This document shows positions 46,429 to 53,812 of a DNA stretch of 64,000 bases, in pieces (within the stretch, counting starts at the first letter, position 1; each line of letters begins with the position of its first letter). Under the pieces are notes generated by a model. It saw only the letters and a list, made by a program, of their open reading frames with translations. It was not told the origin of the DNA and ran no database searches. Source of the DNA: Acididesulfobacillus acetoxydans (GTDB taxonomy: Bacteria; Bacillota; Desulfitobacteriia; Desulfitobacteriales; Desulfitobacteriaceae); NCBI RefSeq assembly GCF_900016645.1, contig NZ_CDGJ01000096.1, one strand, 5' to 3'. Both the position numbers and the translations under genes were made by a program.

Positions 46429-46464
46429 GGCGCATCTCTGCTCTTAAGGGATGCGCCAAGTTTT
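46429..46464 (+). terminator. Intrinsic terminator
   Basis: GGCGCATC / GATGCGCC (8 bp) followed by AAGTTTT, 28 bases after the DUF1540 stop. Confidence 0.7.
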
Positions 46465-46916
46465 GGTGTCACGCATAGCGATTAACACTGCCTTCAAGAA
46501 GATTTCGCCATAATCAGGACTGTCTGCCGTGCTTGTTTTAGCAACAGGAAACTTCTCGCCAATTCCGGGAATATTTTCGTGTCGCCATGCTGAATTAGAT
46601 ATGTTTTCTTGTCCGATATCGTCTCCCGCCACTCGTTATCCTTCCCCTTTGATCCAGTCGTTGATTATCTCATTTGTCTTTTGCAAAGTTTGTCGTTATC
46701 TGGAGACGGATCAGGACTTTTTCCCTGCCGGAGACGGTCGAGCCAGGGCAAGCTAGGCAACGAATCGTGAGGAGGTGCACATATGTGATTTAACTAAGCT
46801 TGCGCTTTGCCCCGAGTACTGTTAAAATTAGGAAAGGGAAAATTTCCTGGAAAGGCGAGTGTCGCTCCCTGACATGAAAGACAGGCCAGATGACGATTTC
46901 GAGAGGGGAAGAGAAA
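46465..46916. other. Intergenic region, no gene supported
   Basis: It holds a strong Shine-Dalgarno AGGAGGTG followed by ATG directly followed by TGA (46783-46788), so a start-stop pair with no protein. A 62-codon leftward frame at 46444-46632 overlaps the terminator and is not recognisable. Confidence 0.4.
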
Positions 46917-48146
46917 ATGGAGCGAGGGGCATCGGCGCAAAATGTTTTTTGGCTGGGGCTGATGGTTATTGCGGGGATCTTTGCTGTTCTGTACCTCAGG
47001 AGTTCAGTCTTCCCGGGACCGATTGATCCGGCAGTTCTTAAGTATTTTTCCCCGCAGTTGGTCAAGAACGGCCGGGCCTACAGCCAAGTACCCCGGATTT
47101 TGTACATTGTGGGCTTTCTTCTTCAGGCCGGATTTTTGGTTTGGTTTGTCTTCGGCGGTTGTGCCCGGCGCTGGCAGGATTGGTTAATGGCGCGCACGGG
47201 CCAGAATTACTGGGGCAGCGTCTTTTTATTTTTTCTTACGGTGTGGTTGGTCCTGACTTTGCTGAACCTGCCGCTGACCTTTTACAACAGTTACGTCTGG
47301 CAGCACCGTTGGGGTTTTTCGACAGAATCCCTGCCTGCCTGGTGGTCAGATTATTTCAAGAGCACCGCCCTGGATTTCCTCTTGTCCGCGGCCGCGGTTC
47401 TTATCGTGTTCTGGGTACTCAACCGCTGGCCGAGGACCTGGTGGCTCTTCGGGGCGATCCTGTTCGGTCTCTGGCTGATTGTTCAGGACGTTCTCTGGCC
47501 GGTCGTCGTCGCGCCCCTATTTAACCACTTTCGTCCCGTTGACAATCCGGCCATTACCGGCATGGTGCATGATCTCTCGCTCAAATCCGGTGTTCCCGTC
47601 AAGGACGTACTGGTCATGGATGCCAGCCGGCGTACGACGAAAGTCAACGCTTACTTTACAGGCCTGGGTAAAACCAAGCGCATTGTCCTATATGATACCC
47701 TTTTGAAATTTCCCTTGGATGAGATCAGGGCGGTTGTGGCGCACGAAATGGGGCACTGGCAGAAGAGGCATGTCTTGATCGGTACCGTGCTAGGCATTCT
47801 GGGTGGTTTCATCGCTTGGCGCCTGCTGGCTTTTGCCCTTCACCCGTGGTATACGGGTGCGGGGCGGGCTGCGCCCCAGGTTTGGGCCGTTATTCAGCTT
47901 TTTTTCCTCTTGGCGCTGTTTGTCACAAACCCGGTGCAGAACGCCATCTCGCGGGAGATGGAACGGCAAGCCGACCAAGTGTCCCTTCAGCTCACCCAGG
48001 ACCCGCAGGCGGAGGTCCGTTTGCAGATTGACCTGGCCAAGCAGAACCTGACTGACTTTTCCCCGCCGCCTTTCATTGTCTGGTTCGGCTATAGCCATCC
48101 TACTCCTCTGCAGAGGATTAAGGCCATGCAGGGAGCAGGAAAGTGA
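46917..48146 (+). CDS. M48-family (Ste24-like) membrane metallopeptidase
   Basis: 409 residues. Zinc motif HEMGHWQKRH (HExxH, about residue 276) and the third ligand in REMERQADQ (about 350) are intact, set among about seven membrane helices, with the Ste24/CAAX-protease 1 arrangement of a long N-terminal membrane part. It probably clips membrane or lipidated proteins; the substrate is unknown. Start ATG 46917 with GAGGGGAAGAG upstream. The stop codon TGA lies in the first bases of a dispersed repeat copy. Confidence 0.85.
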   Translation: MERGASAQNVFWLGLMVIAGIFAVLYLRSSVFPGPIDPAVLKYFSPQLVKNGRAYSQVPRILYIVGFLLQAGFLVWFVFGGCARRWQDWLMARTGQNYWGSVFLFFLTVWLVLTLLNLPLTFYNSYVWQHRWGFSTESLPAWWSDYFKSTALDFLLSAAAVLIVFWVLNRWPRTWWLFGAILFGLWLIVQDVLWPVVVAPLFNHFRPVDNPAITGMVHDLSLKSGVPVKDVLVMDASRRTTKVNAYFTGLGKTKRIVLYDTLLKFPLDEIRAVVAHEMGHWQKRHVLIGTVLGILGGFIAWRLLAFALHPWYTGAGRAAPQVWAVIQLFFLLALFVTNPVQNAISREMERQADQVSLQLTQDPQAEVRLQIDLAKQNLTDFSPPPFIVWFGYSHPTPLQRIKAMQGAGK

Positions 48147-48228
48147 ACCCGTTGAACTAAAGTTGAACATCGAGCAACGGGGGGACCACTCCCACTTGTA
48201 GAAGTGGGAGTCTCACGGGTGGATGAAG
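48142..48228 (+). repeat. Dispersed structured repeat, internally deleted copy
   Basis: Left end AGTGAACCCGTTGAACTAAAG is joined to the right-end hairpin CTCCCACTTGTAGAAGTGGGAG and tail CTCACGGGTGGATGAA. Compared with the copy at 50024 the middle ~190 bases are missing. The M48 stop codon is the TGA of its left end. Confidence 0.75.
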
Positions 48229-48341
48229 AAATGAAAGTAAACGGATGAAAATGAAGGGGTAAAGTGATAAAAAGACCAAGGTAAAGGGATGAAGGCGGGG
48301 ATGAAGGCAGCGAAGCAGGGATAGAGATCTAAGGCGAAAGG

Positions 48342-49028
48342 TCAGGGGATGATTTTTTTAAGCACAAATATCCCCGCCTTGCGTGCCAGGGGCAGGCCTA
48401 CCCGCTTCAAGAGAGGTATTCCCACATGTTGGGCCAAGGGCGGTCCGAGGCGTTTGGCGAGGGGCGGGCCCAAGCGGCGGGCCACAGGAGGTCCAAACCG
48501 GCGTAACAACGGCGGTCCATATTGCTTCGCAAGGTAGAGACCGGCTTCCTGCCAGGTGGAGCCGCCGGTCAGCAGACTTTCGAGAGAGGGCTGCCCAGAG
48601 GGGCTTGACGGAAGTACTTCTTCAACCGGCGCGGGAGAAAGTTTGGCGGCTTTTGGCTCGGGCGGGAGGAACCGGGGAAGCATGCGGGACAAATGGCCGC
48701 GGGGTCCGGAGTCAGGGGGAAGAAAAGGAAGGGGAAGAGGCCAGGGCAGGGATGGCGCTTGAGATAAACCCTGGTGTGGGGCGGTAGAGAGCGGCGCGGG
48801 AGATGTTCCCGACTTAAGCGGAGTCTGCGGTGCTTCCCGGGGATTTGTGAACTGAGGTTTGGGATTGGCGGTTGAGAGCGCCTGGGAATTCGAGGCCGGT
48901 TGGGCGTCAGAAGCTGAGGCCGGCCGGAAAGAAGCGGCCGGAGGCTGCAGGGGACGCATTCTTCCGGGCAGGACGCTTAAGGGCAGCGTGCCGGGTTTTA
49001 TTCCGGGCTCGTAAGCAAAGGCTGGCAT
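48342..49028 (-). CDS. Proline-rich protein with C-terminal octapeptide repeats
   Basis: 228 residues, unknown family. Residues 1-165 are disordered and rich in P, S and A. From about 170 an eight-residue unit repeats about seven times: GPPLLRRF, GPPVARRL, GPPLAKRL, GPPLAQHV, GIPLLKRV, GLPLARKA, GIFVLKKI. Each unit has a G-P-P turn, then hydrophobic and basic residues, so the tail is strongly cationic. There is no signal peptide. Start ATG 49028 with GGGGAGGGG upstream; the frame reaches 49067 without a ribosome site. A surface, spore or nucleic-acid-binding role is possible but not shown. Confidence 0.65.
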   Translation of the reverse strand: MPAFAYEPGIKPGTLPLSVLPGRMRPLQPPAASFRPASASDAQPASNSQALSTANPKPQFTNPREAPQTPLKSGTSPAPLSTAPHQGLSQAPSLPWPLPLPFLPPDSGPRGHLSRMLPRFLPPEPKAAKLSPAPVEEVLPSSPSGQPSLESLLTGGSTWQEAGLYLAKQYGPPLLRRFGPPVARRLGPPLAKRLGPPLAQHVGIPLLKRVGLPLARKAGIFVLKKIIP

Positions 49029-49175
49029 GAACACCCCTCCCCAGGTGAAAGATGGGTTATCTGCCATATTTTATGTTAAACACGGGGGAGGGGTGACGGA
49101 ATACCGTGTTTGCCGGGAGCCTCCTGCCTGTAGGGGTAGCGGTTGAATAGGAGTAGTGGGCGAACCGGTACGCCG

Positions 49176-49505
49176 TCAGTCTTTTCCCTGTTTATGAATT
49201 TGCACATCTGTGCTGAAGACCAGGCCTTTGGGAACTATCCTGCATATTTCGGGAAGGATGGCCTCGATTTTCTCGTTGCGGTCCACGACCTCAAGTACGA
49301 TGGGCAGATCCGAAGACAGTTCCAATAACCGGGCAGTGTGTAAGATGTTGTCTTTCCCGTAGCCCTCAATCCCCCGCGAAGCCGTAGCTCCGCTGATGCC
49401 CTTTTCTTTAAGCCAGCGAATCAAGTATTGATAGAGCGGTTTATCCCGATAACGTTCGCTTTCCCCCACATAGATTTTTAGGAGTTTTCCTTGCAGTGCC
49501 ATCAT
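49176..49505 (-). CDS. DUF190 protein, fluoride cluster
   Basis: 109 residues. ALQGKLLKIYVGESERYRDKPLY at the start and GATASRGIEGYG in the middle are DUF190 signatures; the fold is ferredoxin/PII-like. DUF190 genes commonly sit beside crcB. ATG 49505 (or 49502) follows GGAGAGG; the frame's earlier ATG 49523 lies before that site. It starts 36 bp after crcB. Confidence 0.85.
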   Translation of the reverse strand: MMALQGKLLKIYVGESERYRDKPLYQYLIRWLKEKGISGATASRGIEGYGKDNILHTARLLELSSDLPIVLEVVDRNEKIEAILPEICRIVPKGLVFSTDVQIHKQGKD

Positions 49506-49541
49506 TAACCCTCTCCTTTCCATAAATTGAGTTACGGCGGT

Positions 49542-49916
49542 TCAGATGAGCCTGGCCAGGCCGACGCCTAAGGCAGTGCCGACAAAACCGACGGCAATGC
49601 TCAGTACAGTATATAGGGCAGCTGTGAAAAAACTTCCGTTTTCCAATAGGGTGATCACCTCAAAACTGAAAGTGGAGAAGGTCGTGTAGGCACCGATGAA
49701 CCCAATGCCGATGCCGAGTCGCATGGCGGGGCTGACTGTCAGGCGTTCGATGAACAAAACATTGAGGAAACCCAGCAGAAAAGCCCCGCTGATGTTGATG
49801 ATAAAGGTTCCCAGGGGGAAGCTCTGGTTCCAGCGGTTGCTGACAAATAGGCCCAGCCCATAGCGCGACACGGCGCCCAGCGCTCCCCCCAAAGCGATGG
49901 CCAAGATGTTTAACAT
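49542..49916 (-). CDS. crcB: Fluoride exporter CrcB/Fluc
   Basis: 124 residues, four membrane helices. GGALGAVSRYGLG at the N-terminus, GTFIINISGAFLLG and TTFSTFSFE are the Fluc pore signatures. The dual-topology channel lets fluoride leave the cell. AGGAGG lies 11 bases before the ATG. Its fluoride riboswitch is found not just upstream but about 460 bp away, beyond a repeat element. Confidence 0.93.
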   Translation of the reverse strand: MLNILAIALGGALGAVSRYGLGLFVSNRWNQSFPLGTFIINISGAFLLGFLNVLFIERLTVSPAMRLGIGIGFIGAYTTFSTFSFEVITLLENGSFFTAALYTVLSIAVGFVGTALGVGLARLI

Positions 49917-50023
49917 TTCTCTTTAAACCTCCTAAAATCCTTTTCCTTTTCTCTCTCTGAGTTTTAAAATTTGATCTAGCTACAACCAAAATAGTTATAA
50001 CCAAAACGGCCAACAGGATTGGG

Positions 50024-50308
50024 AGTGAACTCGTTCAGCTAAAGCTGAACATCACGATAGTGTCCTGTGGACACTATCGCCGAACCGCAAGCTTTCAACG
50101 AATACTTGTGCGGTGAGGATGACTTTGGTGACGAAAGTCTCCAGTGAAGAGTTTCGCCGAAGCCGCCTATCCCAAAATTACACTCCGCGGCGAAGGCGTC
50201 ATTGTCCGGTGGACAATGACGGCCGAAGGCTGAGTCTACACCCACCGAAGCGGGGTACGCGGGACCCACTCCCACTTGTAGAAGCGAGAGTCTTACGCCT
50301 TGGATAAA
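50024..50308 (+). repeat. Dispersed structured repeat, full-length copy
   Basis: About 285 bases from AGTGAACTCGTTCAGC to CTTACGCCTTGGATAAAA. It folds into a row of hairpins: GTTCAGC/GCTGAAC, GATAGTGTCC/GGACACTATC, CCGCAAG/CTTGTGCGG, GACTTT/AAAGTC, GTCATTGTCC/GGACAATGAC and a terminal CTCCCACTT...-type stem. The last resembles IS200/IS605 end hairpins. No protein is encoded. It separates the fluoride riboswitch from crcB. Confidence 0.8.
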
Positions 50309-50313
50309 ATAAG

Positions 50314-50380
50314 ATTGAGAACGAAAAAGGATTGAGAACGAAAAAGGATTGAGAACGAAAAAGGATTGGGAACGAAAAGG
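50314..50380. repeat. 17-bp tandem repeat, four units
   Basis: ATTGAGAACGAAAAAGG at 50314, 50331 and 50348, and a variant at 50365. It abuts the riboswitch terminator and the structured repeat. Confidence 0.9.
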
Positions 50381-50446
50381 CTCCTACTGTACTGAGACAG
50401 TAGGAGCCATCAGCCTTTGCCGGCACTAAGCGAGCCCCATCGCTAG
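50371..50446 (-). promoter_or_regulatory. Fluoride (crcB-motif) riboswitch with intrinsic terminator
   Basis: On the minus strand AGCGATGGGGCTCGCT, then TGCC...GGC, then TGATGGCTCCTACTG, matching the crcB-motif aptamer with its pseudoknot parts. The last bases form GGCTCCTACTG / CAGTAGGAGCC (11 bp) followed by TTTTCGTT, the usual terminator switch: fluoride binding would prevent this hairpin. It points leftward to crcB-DUF190. Confidence 0.88.
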
Positions 50447-50564
50447 GGATATATTACCAAAAGCAGCGTGCTCCGGTGTCATGAGCTCCGGCCGCGGCCA
50501 GACGCCGCAGGCGGATTCCGGCACAATAGGGGATTTCAGCACAAGAGGCGGATTCCCGTACAAA

Positions 50565-50593
50565 ATTATAACCGGACCTGCGGAGAATAGCAA
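50565..50593 (-). promoter_or_regulatory. Sigma-A promoter of the fluoride transcript
   Basis: Minus strand TTGCTA (50593-50588), 17-bp spacer, TATAAT (50570-50565), about 110 bases before the aptamer. Confidence 0.75.
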
Positions 50594-50697
50594 GGAGCCG
50601 CGAGCACTCACTCGTAATATTGCCTAAAGGGTCAAAATTGAACTCGAAATGGCAAAAGGTGCCAGTAAGAGTGGAACCGGAAGAAAGGTGAAAAGTT

Positions 50698-51840
50698 GTG
50701 TACAACATCGTCGTATTAGGCATAGTAAGTCTCCTCACGGACGTCAGCACGGAAATGGTCTATCCTTTGCTGCCGGTCTTTCTCACCGCCACCTTGGGCG
50801 CCAGTCCGGCCATCCTCGGCGTGATCGAAGGAATGGCGGAAAGTTTAGCCAGCTTGTTAAGGGTCTTTTCCGGTTACATCGGGGATCAGACTAAACGCAA
50901 GAAGGAACTTACAATTGCGGGATACGGAAGTTCAACCCTGGGCAAGGTATTTCTCTTTTTTGCCGGTTCTTGGGGTATGGTTTTGCTGGCTCGCTTGGTC
51001 GACCGGTTGGGCAAAGGTATCCGAACGGCTCCCCGTGATGCCCTGATCGCGGATTCGGCTCAGGCGGCCGGACGGGGACGGGCTTTTGGGCTGCATAGGG
51101 CTATGGATACTTTCGGGGCGGCGGCGGGGGTCGCGATATCCTACCTGCTGTTAACGAAGACATCCTCCGTAAACGACGCCGTATCCTTTAAGCGAATCTT
51201 TCTTCTTTCCATGATTCCCGCTCTGCTGGGGGTATTAGCTCTTTTTTGGCTGCATCCGGCGAAGAAGGCAAAGACAAGTACGAGTTTCACCTTCTCCTGG
51301 AGTCATTTGGACAGTCGGCTCAGGGCTTTCTTGGTCCTGGCTTTTGTCTTCGCGCTCGGGAATTCATCCAACCAGTTTCTGCTCCTCCGGGCCAGCCGCT
51401 TGGGGGCCGGCCTCCCTATGGTTGTTCTCATGTATTTGGTGTACAACCTGAGTTACGGTCTCCTGTCATACCCTGGCGGGTACATCTCGGATAAATTGCT
51501 GCCCAAAAGAATTCTGGTGATGGGCTACCTGATTTATGGCGTGGTCTATTTTGCTTTTGCCCGGGTCACGCGAATTTCCAGCCTCTGGCTTCTCTTTACT
51601 GTCTACGGTTTTTATACCGCGTTCACACATGGAGTGGAGAAAGCGTTACTGGCTGATATTGCTCCCGTAAATTTGCGGGGGACGGTGCTGGGTCTCCATG
51701 CGGCCATAGTAGGGGTCGCTTTACTTCCCGCGTCTCTTTTGGCGGGTTTTCTTTGGAATACGTTCGGTGCGCCGGCGCCTTTTTTGTTCGGCAGTGCTAT
51801 GGGTTTCGCCGCCGCCATAGGCCTTCTGATCATTTTGTAA
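50698..51840 (+). CDS. MFS transporter
   Basis: 380 residues, 11-12 membrane segments. VSLLTDVSTEMVYPLLPVFL at the N-terminus and LARLVDRLGKGIRTAPRDALI between helices are typical of the MFS subgroup often annotated as YfkF/YxiO-like efflux proteins. GTG 50698 with GAAAGGTG upstream. Divergent from the fluoride promoter; no other link. Substrate unknown. Confidence 0.8.
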   Translation: MYNIVVLGIVSLLTDVSTEMVYPLLPVFLTATLGASPAILGVIEGMAESLASLLRVFSGYIGDQTKRKKELTIAGYGSSTLGKVFLFFAGSWGMVLLARLVDRLGKGIRTAPRDALIADSAQAAGRGRAFGLHRAMDTFGAAAGVAISYLLLTKTSSVNDAVSFKRIFLLSMIPALLGVLALFWLHPAKKAKTSTSFTFSWSHLDSRLRAFLVLAFVFALGNSSNQFLLLRASRLGAGLPMVVLMYLVYNLSYGLLSYPGGYISDKLLPKRILVMGYLIYGVVYFAFARVTRISSLWLLFTVYGFYTAFTHGVEKALLADIAPVNLRGTVLGLHAAIVGVALLPASLLAGFLWNTFGAPAPFLFGSAMGFAAAIGLLIIL

Positions 51841-51881
51841 TGTGCCGCATATCGAGATTCCCGTCTGATTTGTGACCAAAG

Positions 51882-51908
51882 TCCCTGCCCCCGAGGCAGG
51901 GATTTTCT
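51882..51908 (+). terminator. Intrinsic terminator
   Basis: TCCCTGCC / GGCAGGGA (8 bp, loop CCCGA) followed by TTTTCTT, 42 bases after the MFS stop. Confidence 0.88.
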
Positions 51909-51940
51909 TATCTATTATGGAAAATATGGAAGCAGTGAAG

Positions 51941-51969
51941 TTGTGTGTTTCTTTTTTGGAGTGCATAAT
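51941..51969 (+). promoter_or_regulatory. Sigma-A promoter of the Xre-TPR gene
   Basis: TTGTGT (51941-51946), 17-bp spacer, CATAAT (51964-51969), 37 bases before the start codon. Confidence 0.55.
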
Positions 51970-52005
51970 CCAGCGCGTAGTGAGAACACAGGAGGTAGGG
52001 CTGTC

Positions 52006-53343
52006 ATGTCAAATCTTCTGGGGGACTACTTGGCAGGCAAAGGATTGTCGCAGGCGGAGATAGCTAGGCGCGCCGGAGTGAGCAAAAGTTATCTGTCCAT
52101 GATCGCCCATGGTCAGAGGCGGTCTCTGAATCCCCTGATCGTTGAAAGACTTGCCCGAGAACTGGGTCTGGCGCCCCCAGAATTGAAAAGCCTTCTCGGC
52201 CACGGTTCTGAGACTCAGCCCGCCCGGTCCGGGGTTTACCCTGGGACGGGGAACGACGGGCCCGGGCAGAGCGGCTTGGCGCTCTTCTACCAGGCTTTGG
52301 AACAGGGTTTGCGCGCTGAACATGCCAACAACCGGAATGAGTTGGAAAGGGTCTGCCGGGTAATTGCCGGAATGGATCAAGGGCTGGTGCCCCTTAGGCG
52401 GAACTTCCTCTGCTGGCATGAGGCTCTGGAATTGGCTTGGCAGAACCGTTTTGAGCAGTCTCTGGCAGTTCTGAGGGCAGCTGTCGGGTTCAAACCCACA
52501 TCTCCCTTGGAAAGGCGGTTTAAGGCCAAGATCATCGGAGACATCGGGGCAGTTCTGGTGGCTCGGGGCTGTTACAAGGAGGCGTTGAAGAGCCTGAGGT
52601 TAAGTCTGATTCTTTGGGATGAGGGAGAGCAGGGAGCGGTGGTGAACCTTAACCTAGGCACACTCTTCCGGAGAACGGACAACTTCGCGGATGCCGTCGA
52701 AGCCTATGAAAAGGCGGTTTTGATGGGTTCCCCCTCGCTGAAACTGCTGGCGTATGCCGGACTGGGCCAGGTCAGCCTGGACCAAGGGGGTCTGGGTCAG
52801 GCACGGAAATATCTGCTGAAAGGGTATGCACTGTCCAGAAGCCTGAAGGATGCCCCTCAGCGGGCCGACATCTTGTGCAACCTTGGAAAATACTACAAGG
52901 AAGCAGGTAAACAGAGCCGGGCCGTATACCTGTTAAGCAAAGGTTTGGAAATTGCCTCCGTTGACGGTAACACCAGGACAAAACTTTATCTCTTGGCCGA
53001 ATTGGCGGATATCTATCTGGTTAACGGCCGCCTTAAGCAGGCCGATCGAATCTTGGCCCGGATTGAAGAAGATGCCGCCGCGGACGGGGGAGATGTTCTC
53101 CTGGCGGGGCTCTGCCTGACAGCCCTGGCCAAGAAGGGACTCTGCCTGGGTCAAATTCAACAGTCCCTGCTCGTACTCAACAGATGTTACCGGGCTTTGT
53201 CCAAGTTTGCCCCCACTGCCGAATTTGAGACCTGTTGCGACCTTCTGCGGCAAGCACATGTTCGCTTGAGAAAACCGCAAGAAGCCGCATTTTTTGCCGG
53301 CGAAGTGAGGCGCGCCCGGAAGGCGCTCAAACGCCGGACTTAG
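52006..53343 (+). CDS. Xre-type HTH plus TPR regulator (RRNPP-like)
   Basis: 445 residues. Residues 1-65 are an Xre/HTH_3 domain (LSQAEIARRAGVSKSYLSMI, then GQRRSLNPLIVERLARELG). After a short linker, residues about 95-440 form helical repeats with TPR patterns (for example NLNLGTLFRRTDNFADAVEAYE and ILCNLGKYYKEAGKQSRAVY). This is the architecture of RRNPP receptors (PlcR, NprR, Rgg, PrgX), cytoplasmic regulators that bind re-imported signal peptides. A 37-codon hydrophobic peptide gene with its own promoter lies 86 bp downstream on the same strand. ATG 52006 follows AGGAGGT. The peptide-binding role is inferred. Confidence 0.8.
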   Translation: MSNLLGDYLAGKGLSQAEIARRAGVSKSYLSMIAHGQRRSLNPLIVERLARELGLAPPELKSLLGHGSETQPARSGVYPGTGNDGPGQSGLALFYQALEQGLRAEHANNRNELERVCRVIAGMDQGLVPLRRNFLCWHEALELAWQNRFEQSLAVLRAAVGFKPTSPLERRFKAKIIGDIGAVLVARGCYKEALKSLRLSLILWDEGEQGAVVNLNLGTLFRRTDNFADAVEAYEKAVLMGSPSLKLLAYAGLGQVSLDQGGLGQARKYLLKGYALSRSLKDAPQRADILCNLGKYYKEAGKQSRAVYLLSKGLEIASVDGNTRTKLYLLAELADIYLVNGRLKQADRILARIEEDAAADGGDVLLAGLCLTALAKKGLCLGQIQQSLLVLNRCYRALSKFAPTAEFETCCDLLRQAHVRLRKPQEAAFFAGEVRRARKALKRRT

Positions 53344-53372
53344 TGAACGCCGGAATTTCGACTGAATCTGCG

Positions 53373-53403
53373 TTGTCCGCTTCTGAAAATTCGCTATTAT
53401 AAT
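53373..53403 (+). promoter_or_regulatory. Promoter of the small peptide gene
   Basis: TTGTCC (53373-53378) with TATTAT (53395-53400, 16-bp spacer) or TATAAT (53398-53403, 19-bp spacer). It lies in the gap after the regulator. Confidence 0.55.
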
Positions 53404-53429
53404 ACAAATATAGAAAGGGGGTGAGGCAA

Positions 53430-53543
53430 ATGTTCACGCGGGGAAAGAGCGGGGCATTCGGCTGGGTTTTAGAGCTCCTGACTCTCGTCTTCCTGGTGAC
53501 TCCGGCGATAGATCCGATTAAGCTGATCCATTTCTTTGGCTGA
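53430..53543 (+). CDS. Small hydrophobic peptide, candidate signal propeptide
   Basis: 37 residues: basic start MFTRGKSGAF, hydrophobic core GWVLELLTLVFLVTPAI, polar tail DPIKLIHFFG. ATG 53430 has AAAGGGGGTGAGG upstream and a promoter. The build (charged N-terminus, membrane-like core, short tail) fits Phr/PapR/NprX-type propeptides, which are exported and cut to a C-terminal 5-10 residue signal. It could instead be a small membrane toxin or a structural micropeptide. Missed by length-limited gene callers. Confidence 0.5.
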   Translation: MFTRGKSGAFGWVLELLTLVFLVTPAIDPIKLIHFFG

Positions 53544-53662
53544 CGCTTACTCAATGACGAGGGTATGGGGCGGTGAAAAACCGGGTTCGGCCGCGAAACA
53601 GAGCTGAATGCCCGCAAGGCGCAAGAAACAATACCGGGGTTTCATATGGGAACAATAGTTGT

Positions 53663-53786
53663 ATTAAAGGCAAATCCATCGAAAGGTGGAGACGCAAAGC
53701 ATAGGGTCTAAGGTGCCGCCGGCACTATGACAGCCTGGCTGCTACACTATCGGCAATCAGACCTGCCCGTTCCGGAGCCGGGTCTG
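53663..53786 (+). promoter_or_regulatory. Cyclic di-GMP-I (GEMM) riboswitch with terminator-like stem
   Basis: AAAGGCAAATCCATCGAAAG, then GGTGGAGACGCAAAGC and GGGTCTAAGG, then GACAGCCTGGCTGC (to 53746) follow the GEMM-I aptamer, including the invariant ACGCAAAGC and tetraloop-receptor parts. CAGACC ... GGTCTG (53758-53786) with ATTTGT after it can act as the expression-platform terminator. The holin-like gene starts 27 bases later. Confidence 0.88.
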
Positions 53787-53812
53787 ATTTGTCTCTCAGG
53801 GAGGTGAAACCA

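Noticed and set aside
46444..46632. 62-codon leftward frame
   Set aside because: It overlaps the terminator of the DUF1540 gene, lacks a ribosome site and matches nothing I know.
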